Of a stretch of DNA of 64,000 bases, positions 57,547-64,000 are shown in pieces. Both the position numbers and the translations under genes were made by a program. Source of the stretch: JAMWDF01 sp964645405 (GTDB lineage: Bacteria > Ratteibacteria > UBA8468 > B48-G9 > DSTR01). How positions within the stretch are numbered: position 1 is the first letter of the stretch; the number at the start of each line of letters is the position of its first letter. The notes below the pieces were generated by a model, which was not told the origin of the DNA, ran no database searches, and saw nothing but the letters and a program-made list of their open reading frames with translations. The stretch lies in NCBI GenBank assembly GCA_964645405.1, contig CAZYCA010000031.1, positions 23,575 through 87,574 of the forward strand, in the 5' to 3' direction.

Positions 57547-58537
57547 GGAAATCAAAAAGCAGGCAGCCGGTGAAATGTCCCGGATAAGTGAGGCTTCAGA
57601 AAAGGAACAATGGCGGATAAAATATCTCGGTCGTAAAGGTCACCTGCATCAACTGACCAGTTTAGTGGGAAAAGCGCCGCTGCAGCTCCGAAGAAAACTC
57701 GGTGCAGAGATTAATAACCTGAAACAGTATCTTTTAGCTCTCTATCAGGAAAAGAAGGAAGCCATCAGAGATACCGGGTTTTTGAATGTTTCCTTACCCG
57801 GACACAGGGTATCTTCGGGTCAGCTTCATCCCCTGACGACTGCTACACGGGAGATGGTTAAAATTTTCACCAGGATGGGCTTCGGTGTCTATACAGGACC
57901 TGATATGGAAACAGATTATTACAACTTTGAAGCACTTAACATGCCGGCTAACCATCCAGCCAGGGATATGTGGGATACCTTTTACCTGAACGAAGAAGGT
58001 ACCAGACTTTTACGCACCCATACCAGTCCGGTACAGATTCGTGTAATGGAGAAGATAACCCCTCCCTTCAGGATTATTGCTGTTGGCAGATGTTTTCGTA
58101 GAGACCCATTAGATGCTTCCCACAGCCCGGTTTTCCATCAGATGGAAGGATTGATGGTTGGTTCTGATATTTGTTTTAGCCACCTGAAAGGAATCCTTAT
58201 CCACTTCTGTCAGGAATTTTTTGGACACGGGATAAAGGTAAAATTCAGTCCCTCATATTTTCCTTTCACTGAACCCAGTGCCGAGGTGAGCATTTCCTGT
58301 GTCATCTGTGGCGGTACAGGATGTACCACCTGCTCCAGGAAAGGGTGGCTGGAGATACTTGGTTGCGGCATGGTACACCCCAGAGTTTTCCAGGCAGTAG
58401 GTTATGAGAAAGACAAAATCAGGGGGTTTGCCTTTGGTATGGGCGTAGAAAGAATAGCGATGTTGCGCCACGGAATTACAGATATCAGATTTTTTCTTCA
58501 GAATGACTTACGTTTTATCCAGCAGGTAAGCAGTTAA
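57515..58537 (+). CDS. pheS: phenylalanyl-tRNA synthetase alpha subunit
   Basis: Catalytic class II subunit of PheRS. The 340-residue product has an N-terminal coiled coil (about 1-90), FTRMGFGVYTGPDMETDYYNFEALN, LLRTHTSPVQIRVM, GRCFRRDPLDASHSPVFHQMEG and GFAFGMGVERIAMLRHGI. The CVICGGTGCTTC zinc-like motif near residue 263 is common in this subunit. Overlaps nadD by 32 bases; pheT follows after 14 with AAAGGAG. Confidence 0.96.
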   Translation: MDWQELLRKIEEIKKQAAGEMSRISEASEKEQWRIKYLGRKGHLHQLTSLVGKAPLQLRRKLGAEINNLKQYLLALYQEKKEAIRDTGFLNVSLPGHRVSSGQLHPLTTATREMVKIFTRMGFGVYTGPDMETDYYNFEALNMPANHPARDMWDTFYLNEEGTRLLRTHTSPVQIRVMEKITPPFRIIAVGRCFRRDPLDASHSPVFHQMEGLMVGSDICFSHLKGILIHFCQEFFGHGIKVKFSPSYFPFTEPSAEVSISCVICGGTGCTTCSRKGWLEILGCGMVHPRVFQAVGYEKDKIRGFAFGMGVERIAMLRHGITDIRFFLQNDLRFIQQVSS

Positions 58538-58551
58538 CCATAGAAAGGAGT

Positions 58552-60531
58552 ATGATGAGGTATCCGTATTCCTGTTTGAGACAGTATCTCCAGCAACCTT
58601 TTTCGCCAGAAGAATTAATCCTCTGGCTGGATACCCTGGGCCTCAGTCCTCAGGTAATAAAAAGCGATCCGGAAGACCTGGTCCTGGAGATTGAAACACC
58701 TGCTAACAGACCCGACCTACTGAGTTTAATAGGTCTGGCGAGGGCTATCGCACCCTTTGGCAGGTTAACTGTACAACTACCCCGGTGTTGTTTTGCAGAA
58801 GACCTGCAGGAAGTTTTCCCGGTGAACATTGAGAACATAGAGGACTGCCTGTACTATTCCTGTCGTGTTATGCGGGGAGTAAAAGTTGCTCCTTCTCCTT
58901 CAGCGTTAAAGGATACAGTGGAGAAACTGGGTTTCAGAAGCAGCCTGAATGTCGTTGACCTTTCCAATCTGGTGATGGCAGAAACCGGGCAACCGCTGCA
59001 TGTCTTTGATCTGGACCGGATTTGTAAGAAAATAACTGTCCGCCGCGCTTTTTCAGGAGAAAAAATTATAACGCTGGATGGACGTCAAAGACTGCTGGAT
59101 AATGATATTTTAGTTATTGCTGATGAGGAAAAAAGTGTTGCTCTGGCCGGGATAATGGGCGGGGCAAATTCTGAAGTAACAAATCAGACCGTCAATCTCC
59201 TCATTGAGAGTGCCGTCTTCAGTCCGGGGAGAATCCGTCGGGGAAGCAAGAAGCTGGGCTTATCCACTGAAGCAGCCCTAAGGTTTGAAAAAGGGATTGA
59301 CCCTCAGACTGCTTGTTTCGGGCTGGAAAGGCTGATTTCTCTGATAAAAGAAATGGCTGGCGGTCATATAGGTCCAGTCTCCTGGACAGGAGAAAGGGAG
59401 AAAAAACTGTCTGCGGTTGAGCTGGACGCTGAACATCTTCAGACCTTTCTCGGCAGTGAAATACCTGGCGATTTTCTTACTGAACTTTTCTCGCAGTCAG
59501 GTTTTTCTGTAACGCGTAAAGGAAATGTTTATCAGGTAACCATACCCTCTTTTCGAAACGATATTCAGGATGAGGTGGATTTGATTGAAGAGGTAGCCAA
59601 ATACTGGACATATGAAAGAATTCCTTCCTGTTTTCCTTCAGTGGAAATTATTCCCACGCCCACATCCCGCCAATATCTACTGTTAGAACGAATTCAGGAT
59701 ATTATGATGCGCCTGGGTTGCACAGAAGTTATCACCTCCAGCCTCATTCCAGAAGACTGGGAGAAATTTTGTCCTGATAAATGTATACCTATTGTTAATC
59801 CGCTTTCCCAGAATGCTTCTCGCCTGCGCTCCTGCTTAATACCTGGATTACTTGAGGTTGTACGCTTTAACCTCACCCGGGGAAGAGAAAACATGCAACT
59901 GTTTGAACTGGGCACAGTCTACCAGTACCAGGAATCCGCAGAAAAGCTCTCTTTGGGACTGGTTGTCTATCGTGATAAAGCCTTCTTCACTTTAAAAGGG
60001 ATAGTGGAATCCTTTTTCGCTGAATGTGGCATTTTTTCCCTGGAATGGAAATCCAGCACAGGCTGTCTGGAAAATCTGGGTCAATTAGTAGAGATTGAAT
60101 GGAAAAAGGGAAAAACAGGGTATCTGGTTTTACCAGGAGAAAAAGTTTTAAAATTTTTTGACATAGGGTCTGCGGTAGCCGTGGGTGAGATTTTTGTAGA
60201 GGGACTGGAGGAACAGCTATTCAGAATAAAAAAGTTTGTTCCGCCACCGCGCTTTCCCTCCAGCAGACGTGATTTTTCTTTTATCTTTTCAGAAAATGTT
60301 GTATGGCCAGAGGTGGAGAAGATCCTCCGCAATCTGCACCTACCAGTAGAAAGCATTGATGTTTTTGATACATATCAGGGGGAGAAGATTTCTCCTGGTT
60401 GTCTGAGCATCAGTTTTTCCGTTATCTTTCGTCATCCTGAGAGAACACTACTGGCTGAAGAAGTAGAAGAGTTTACCAGGCTTATCGCAAAGACACTGGA
60501 AGAAAATTTCTCTGCCCGGATAAGACAATGA
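58552..60531 (+). CDS. pheT: phenylalanyl-tRNA synthetase beta subunit, lacking the EMAP-II-like domain
   Basis: The 659-residue product has the B1 start YPYSCLRQYLQQPFSPEEL, then runs directly into EIETPANRPDLLSLIGLARAIA, skipping the roughly 110-residue EMAP-II-like OB domain normally found in between. The editing B3/B4 region (VAPSPSALKD, LHVFDLDRI, IMGGANSEV), B5 (EVDLIEEVAKYW-like) and the C-terminal FDX-ACB anticodon domain (PPPRFPSSRRDFSFIF) are present. Usual length is about 790-800. AAAGGAG precedes the ATG pair at 58552 and 58555. Overlaps zapA by four bases. Confidence 0.94.
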   Translation: MMRYPYSCLRQYLQQPFSPEELILWLDTLGLSPQVIKSDPEDLVLEIETPANRPDLLSLIGLARAIAPFGRLTVQLPRCCFAEDLQEVFPVNIENIEDCLYYSCRVMRGVKVAPSPSALKDTVEKLGFRSSLNVVDLSNLVMAETGQPLHVFDLDRICKKITVRRAFSGEKIITLDGRQRLLDNDILVIADEEKSVALAGIMGGANSEVTNQTVNLLIESAVFSPGRIRRGSKKLGLSTEAALRFEKGIDPQTACFGLERLISLIKEMAGGHIGPVSWTGEREKKLSAVELDAEHLQTFLGSEIPGDFLTELFSQSGFSVTRKGNVYQVTIPSFRNDIQDEVDLIEEVAKYWTYERIPSCFPSVEIIPTPTSRQYLLLERIQDIMMRLGCTEVITSSLIPEDWEKFCPDKCIPIVNPLSQNASRLRSCLIPGLLEVVRFNLTRGRENMQLFELGTVYQYQESAEKLSLGLVVYRDKAFFTLKGIVESFFAECGIFSLEWKSSTGCLENLGQLVEIEWKKGKTGYLVLPGEKVLKFFDIGSAVAVGEIFVEGLEEQLFRIKKFVPPPRFPSSRRDFSFIFSENVVWPEVEKILRNLHLPVESIDVFDTYQGEKISPGCLSISFSVIFRHPERTLLAEEVEEFTRLIAKTLEENFSARIRQ

Positions 60532-60833
60532 AAACTGTTACCATAACTGTGGCAGGCAGACGTTATACCATCGGCACCTCACTTAACGAGAATGATATCC
60601 GGTTGATGGAGAAACAATTACAGGAAACCCTGGAAAGGCTTCAGTTAAAACATCCCAGTGCTGATTTAATTGACCTTTTAGTGTTCTGTCTGATAGAAGG
60701 ATGGGAACAGAATTTCACCCTGCAGCAAACACTCCAGCATTGCGTCCAGAGCAAAGAATTACTCCGGGCTCGCCTCCAGAAGATAGGTTCAATCATAGAA
60801 AAGAAGATTAAGGATTTGACAGGTGACCAGTAG
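60528..60833 (+). CDS. zapA: ZapA-family cell division protein
   Basis: FtsZ-ring-bundling protein family. The 101-residue product has VTITVAGRRYTIGTSLNEND (beta hairpin typical of ZapA) and a C-terminal coiled coil (about 70-97). The position directly after pheT, with ATGA overlap, is characteristic. The promoter for tRNA-fMet begins within its last codons. Confidence 0.88.
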   Translation: MKTVTITVAGRRYTIGTSLNENDIRLMEKQLQETLERLQLKHPSADLIDLLVFCLIEGWEQNFTLQQTLQHCVQSKELLRARLQKIGSIIEKKIKDLTGDQ

Positions 60834-60845
60834 AAAATTTATACT
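60816..60845 (+). promoter_or_regulatory. promoter of tRNA-fMet
   Basis: TTGACA (60816-60821) lies inside zapA; TATACT is at 60840-60845, spacer 18. The start would be near 60852, three bases before the tRNA. Confidence 0.75.
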
Positions 60846-60854
60846 AACATAAAA

Positions 60855-60929
60855 TGCGGGGTGGAGCAGTGGTAGCTCGCCGGGCCCATAACCCGGAGGT
60901 CGGCCGTTCGAATCGGTCCCCCGCAACCA
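60855..60929 (+). tRNA. initiator tRNA-fMet (anticodon CAT), with C33
   Basis: D stem GAGC/GCTC, anticodon stem CCGGG/CCCGG with the three consecutive G-C pairs of initiators, T arm GGCCG-TTCGAAT-CGGTC and encoded CCA. The 1-72 pair is T-A, the position where bacterial initiators usually have a C-A mismatch. The anticodon loop is CCCATAA: base 33 is C, not the near-invariant U. Two other tRNAs in this window do not encode CCA. Confidence 0.95.
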
Positions 60930-61005
60930 CAAATTTCAGAGCTTCAGAGAGTCCGCTTCCGGCGGAAGAAGGTGTTCTGTTGTCCGGGGCTAAAGGCAGG
61001 AACAA

Positions 61006-62700
61006 ATGGCATTTGGCCGAAAAAGAATCTTAGCTATAGATCTGGGCACAACCAAAATCCGGGTTGCAGAACTGGAGAGAAGAGGCTCTACCTATAATCT
61101 GACCTATTATAATGAACTGGCAGCACCCAGCCTTCCTGTGGAAGAAAGAAGAAACTTTTTGCGCGATCAGGGCAAAAGTTTTGTCAGAAGTCTGCCGACC
61201 CGACATGTTTTTCTTTCTCTCCCTGGACGGGGGATACTCATACGAGCAATCAGTGCCCCGAATGTACCGCTGAAAAAGCTGAAGGATATTCTTAAGTACG
61301 AGGTTCAACAGCAGATTCCATTCCCTCTGGAGGTTGTTCACTGGTCATTTCAGATTTTAAGCCAGACACCACAGAACTTTAACCTTATTCTTGGGGCTGC
61401 TAAAAAGGATTTAATAACAGAGTATCTTGGTGAAGTTGCCCCCTTTGGCTTTAACATTCACTTTCTGGACGCTGACTTCTTTGCGCTCAGCAACGCTTTC
61501 CAGATGAGTCCAGAATTCAAATCAGAAACCTGCCAGGCAGTTCTGGAACTGGGGGCTGTTTCTGCCAATTTTATTCTCATGCACCAGGAGAAATTTCTTA
61601 TGCGCGCTTTGACCACTTCTGGTGACAGTTTGACTACTGCCATAGCTGAGACCGAAGGGATTAGCTTTCAGGATGCTGAAGAGAAAAAGAAACAGGAAGG
61701 AGTTAATCTAACACCGGTTGTTACCACTCTGGAAAGTCTGCATACTGAAATTCAAAATTCCATTGATTACTGGCGTTTTACCATGAAGGGCCCGGAGGTA
61801 GAGAATTTTTATATCTGTGGTGGTACAAGCAGGATGAAAGGATTACGCGATTTTCTGGAGAGTAAATCTCGTATTAAAACTTCTGTTTTCAACCCGCTGA
61901 GCTCTATCAGTCTCAATAGTCGTTACTCTTCCCTGAAGGAGATTGGTCCTGAACTGGCTATCCTTACCGGGCTGGGTCTACGTAGTATAGAAGTCACCAT
62001 CCTGGATATTGATTTCTTACCAGAAGAAGTGATAGCAGGAAGGGAACTGCGGGAAAACAGACCCTATATTTTTCTCTCCCTGGCTATGGCTGCTTTGCTT
62101 TCTCTCACACCAACTATTTATATCAACCAGGAACGGATTATTCTGCAGAGTTTCCTCAGCGAACTTCAGGCCCAGCTACAGCAGTACGAAAAGTTTAAAC
62201 CTGAGGTAGAAAAACTCAATAATGAAATTAAAGGAGTACAGGGAAATATCGGTACCATCAAAGCCATACTGGATAAGAAAGCCATCTGGCTTTCCCGTAT
62301 CTTAGAAATAGGCGAATCCCTGCCCAGTAGCCGCATCTACATTACCAGCTTTTTCCCCGGCACGGTAGCACCTGCGGCTACCGCTGCGGCTGCTCCAGAG
62401 CCAGGACCGGGTGGACCCCCGGGGCCACCTCCAGAAGCACGGCCACCAGGTGCACCGCCAGAACCTCAGGGGCCGCCTCCAGAAGCACAGCCACCAGCAG
62501 AAACACTATCTCCTTCTAACGTTATGACAGTACAGGGTGAAGTTATAATAACCGATATCCGGAGTTGTTTCAGTGATTTTAAGAAGTTTGTCCAGCAACT
62601 TTCCAAACTTGACTTCTTAAGCGGAGTAGATATTACTTCCTGTGAAATTAACAAGGAAAATAACCGTCTGGTTTTTACCTTAGCTCTCAAATTCAAATGA
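61006..62700 (+). CDS. fused PilM-PilN type IV pilus/secretion assembly protein
   Basis: The 564-residue protein joins a PilM actin-like ATPase (about residues 1-345; ILAIDLGTTKIRVAELE, LKDILKYEVQQQIPFPLEVV, YICGGTSRMKGL) to a PilN-like part: a membrane helix (about 352-370), a coiled coil (about 375-425), a proline-rich linker (about 460-505) and a C-terminal ferredoxin-like domain. PilM and PilN normally are separate proteins linking the cytoplasmic and periplasmic pilus machinery. It overlaps the next gene by four bases. Similar fused ATPases occur near Amuc_1100-type genes in PVC bacteria (family knowledge). Confidence 0.82.
   Translation: MAFGRKRILAIDLGTTKIRVAELERRGSTYNLTYYNELAAPSLPVEERRNFLRDQGKSFVRSLPTRHVFLSLPGRGILIRAISAPNVPLKKLKDILKYEVQQQIPFPLEVVHWSFQILSQTPQNFNLILGAAKKDLITEYLGEVAPFGFNIHFLDADFFALSNAFQMSPEFKSETCQAVLELGAVSANFILMHQEKFLMRALTTSGDSLTTAIAETEGISFQDAEEKKKQEGVNLTPVVTTLESLHTEIQNSIDYWRFTMKGPEVENFYICGGTSRMKGLRDFLESKSRIKTSVFNPLSSISLNSRYSSLKEIGPELAILTGLGLRSIEVTILDIDFLPEEVIAGRELRENRPYIFLSLAMAALLSLTPTIYINQERIILQSFLSELQAQLQQYEKFKPEVEKLNNEIKGVQGNIGTIKAILDKKAIWLSRILEIGESLPSSRIYITSFFPGTVAPAATAAAAPEPGPGGPPGPPPEARPPGAPPEPQGPPPEAQPPAETLSPSNVMTVQGEVIITDIRSCFSDFKKFVQQLSKLDFLSGVDITSCEINKENNRLVFTLALKFK
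62421..62495 (+). repeat. 48-base tandem repeat coding for the proline-rich linker
   Basis: Two imperfect copies of a GGGGCC-CCTCCAGAAGCAC unit begin at 62421 and 62469, period 48 bases (16 codons), within the PilN half. They encode PPPEA(R/Q)PP repeats, a flexible linker prone to length change. Confidence 0.7.
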
Positions 62701-63536
62701 AAAAAATTTTTGGCTTTCTCAAAAAACAGGCTTTGATTCTCTCACTTTTTATGGTAGTTGTTGTCGCTGCCCTGGGTATCTACCTGGTTAGTAATATTAA
62801 TAAGAAGAATGCTTCCATGAAGGAAGAAATCAAGAAAAAGTACAGCGAAGTTCAAGGTTATGAAAAAGATAAAGCAAATGCCCCTTCAGCAGAACTAATT
62901 GCCAGTCTCAAGAAAAAGAAGGAAGTCCTGGTAACTGCTTTTCAGGTGCTTTTAACTCGTTTTTCCACATCCTTCCCTACACCGCCAACTTACAAAGAGT
63001 TCCCGTCAATTGAGTTTAAAGAGTTTCTCTTCGCCTCGCAGGACTATCTTCAGAAAAAGGCCCGACGCAAACATGTCTCTCTGCCTGTTTCCCTTTTCAA
63101 AGAATTTCCGGAGACCGGGCTGGTTCCAGCCGACCAGGTTGATTTGCTTTCTCTAAGACTGGAAGTAGTCAAAAAATTGATTGAACTGATGGTTGATTCA
63201 GGTGTTACTATGGTAAACGACATCAAATCTGATAATCCCAGAACTGAAGCCTTTTATAAAGTGATGCCCTTACAGATAGCTGTCACGGGCACCAGCATGG
63301 AGATAGTGCGCTTCTTGAAGTTTCTCGAAAACCCCTCTTCCTTTTTTATTGTGGAAACTTTTGCTCTCCGTCAGGGTACAGAGGGTCTTTTTAACGCCAC
63401 CATCTCTCTGAATGCCTATATGTTTCAAGCACCCCAGGCGCAGACTCCAACTCCAGCAACTGCTGTTCCCGGTACAACACAGCCTGCTACACCTCAACCT
63501 GTTGCACCCCAACCCGGTACAACCAGGCAAGGATAG
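62697..63536 (+). CDS. Amuc_1100-like pilus-associated membrane protein
   Basis: The 279-residue protein has an N-terminal membrane helix (about residues 12-32), a short coiled coil, and an extracytoplasmic region. The pattern FKEFLFASQDYLQKKARRKHV, then LRLEVVKKLIELMVDSGVTM, MPLQIAVTGTSMEIVRFLKFL and FNATISLNAYMF follows the layout of Akkermansia Amuc_1100, including a proline/threonine tail. PilO-like function is suggested by its place behind PilMN. The match is from recalled family pattern, not a search. Confidence 0.72.
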   Translation: MKKIFGFLKKQALILSLFMVVVVAALGIYLVSNINKKNASMKEEIKKKYSEVQGYEKDKANAPSAELIASLKKKKEVLVTAFQVLLTRFSTSFPTPPTYKEFPSIEFKEFLFASQDYLQKKARRKHVSLPVSLFKEFPETGLVPADQVDLLSLRLEVVKKLIELMVDSGVTMVNDIKSDNPRTEAFYKVMPLQIAVTGTSMEIVRFLKFLENPSSFFIVETFALRQGTEGLFNATISLNAYMFQAPQAQTPTPATAVPGTTQPATPQPVAPQPGTTRQG

Positions 63537-63541
63537 AAAAG

Positions 63542-64000
63542 ATGCTACCAAAAAAAGGCCATCAACGCAGAAAGGAGAATAGAGAAAAATTACTGGCCTT
63601 TATCCAGAAAAGGCGTCAGGTTAATCTGGAATCCCGGTTACAATCCAGGCCTGCCCGCCGGTTTATCAGCACTGAAGTATTCCTTCGTCCCAGGAAAAGT
63701 CCTTCCAGTAATCCCGGACCTTCCCGATTACTGCGGGCTAACCGCCGAAAAGAACGGAAAGAAAAATTTCTTTCCTTGCTTCTCCATCGTAAAGAAGAAA
63801 GAGAAAGACTGCTATCTCTTGCCATCCAGCACCGCCAGGCTGAAAAGGAAAAACGGTTTCAGCGACGGCAGGCGGCTCATCTGGAGAAGATAAAGCAGAC
63901 AGAAGCGTTAAGGCAGGCCAGGAAAAAGGCGGAAGAAGAAAAGAGACTGCAGAGGCAGCAGTTACAGAAACAGAAGCAAGCAGCAAGAGAAGAAAAGAAA
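63542..64000 (+). CDS. basic coiled-coil protein, cut by the right edge
   Basis: The frame opens with ATG at 63542, five bases after the Amuc_1100-like gene, and stays open for 153 codons to the edge. The product is extremely rich in Lys, Arg, Glu and Gln, with helical repeats (e.g. QAEKEKRFQRRQAAHLEKIK) and no membrane segment. I recognise no family. Being third in the pilus operon it may be a structural or cytoplasmic scaffold piece, which is inference. Confidence 0.6.
   Translation, partial: MLPKKGHQRRKENREKLLAFIQKRRQVNLESRLQSRPARRFISTEVFLRPRKSPSSNPGPSRLLRANRRKERKEKFLSLLLHRKEERERLLSLAIQHRQAEKEKRFQRRQAAHLEKIKQTEALRQARKKAEEEKRLQRQQLQKQKQAAREEKK

Noticed and set aside
60930..61005. 6S RNA or other small RNA between tRNA-fMet and pilMN
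   Set aside because: zapA is often followed by 6S RNA, but here the gap is only 76 bases with one small CCGC/GCGG hairpin and no long bulged helix.
1..64000. UGA recoding as in some candidate phyla
   Set aside because: Several well-defined genes (hisS, eno, addA) end in TGA with overlaps to the next start codon, so UGA acts as stop.

Overview
The window is a gene-dense stretch (no gap above about 170 bases, middling GC) from an uncultivated-looking, Gram-negative bacterium. The outer membrane is inferred from a lipid A acyltransferase-like protein, an O-antigen ligase/polymerase-like protein and a lipobox LysM lipoprotein. At the right edge, a fused PilM-PilN protein followed by an Amuc_1100-like protein recalls the Akkermansia pilus-like locus and hints at a lineage near the PVC/Omnitrophota-type phyla. 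That placement is weak inference. UGA is an ordinary stop codon here. No CRISPR array, insertion sequence, prophage or rRNA was found; the DNA looks like core chromosome.

Layout: 1-310 (+) end of a MacB/FtsX-type permease; 320-1509 (-) CvpA-zinc-ribbon protein and a small exported protein; 1662-6600 (+) eno, ftsB-like, serS, nitrilase-family hydrolase, M20 amidohydrolase; 6674-15517 (-) one long cluster hisS, aspS, LysM lipoprotein, phoH, ybeY, dgkA-PAP2 fusion, DUF502, recO, two-subunit fumarase, tRNA-Arg, tRNA-Pro; 15656-19841 (+) rpsO, pnp, fucose isomerase-like; 19852-27488 (-) pyrK, pyrD, O-antigen ligase-TPR, ricT, metG, pyrH, frr, cmk; 27656-29820 (+) Gfo/Idh/MocA oxidoreductase, plsY, CTP-dependent lipid kinase; 29821-30717 (-) LpxL-like; 30780-64000 (+) addB, addA, nucleotide-sugar dehydrogenase, GerMN, rpmE, prfA, TPR/HEAT protein, prmC, murA, dapB, dapL, purE, pfkA, ilvD, thiC, def, nadB, gltA small subunit, slipin, tyrA, proB, proA, nadD, pheS, pheT, zapA, tRNA-fMet, pilMN, Amuc_1100-like, and a basic coiled-coil protein cut by the edge.

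The genes cover translation (four aminoacyl-tRNA synthetases plus both PheRS subunits, RF1, RRF, S15, L31, deformylase), RNA decay, glycolysis, biosynthesis of lysine/diaminopimelate, proline, tyrosine, glutamate, branched-chain amino acids, pyrimidines, purines, NAD and thiamine, and envelope assembly. Neighbouring genes usually overlap by 4-25 bases, implying translational coupling, and few intrinsic terminators are visible. Promoters of sigma-70 type (TTGACA-16/17/18-TATAAT variants) are clear before eno, rpsO, the GerMN gene and tRNA-fMet.

No wholly new system can be claimed. The most notable departures are: an initiator tRNA with C33 and U1-A72; a tRNA-Arg with anticodon GCG whose 5' end overlaps the fumarase stop codon; a YbeY with Asp in place of the third metal-binding His; a DgkA-PAP2 fusion; a PheT lacking the EMAP-II-like domain; promoters placed so that the GerMN and murA mRNAs would be leaderless; overlapping divergent promoters with a hairpin leader before pyrK; and the PilMN/Amuc_1100-like locus.
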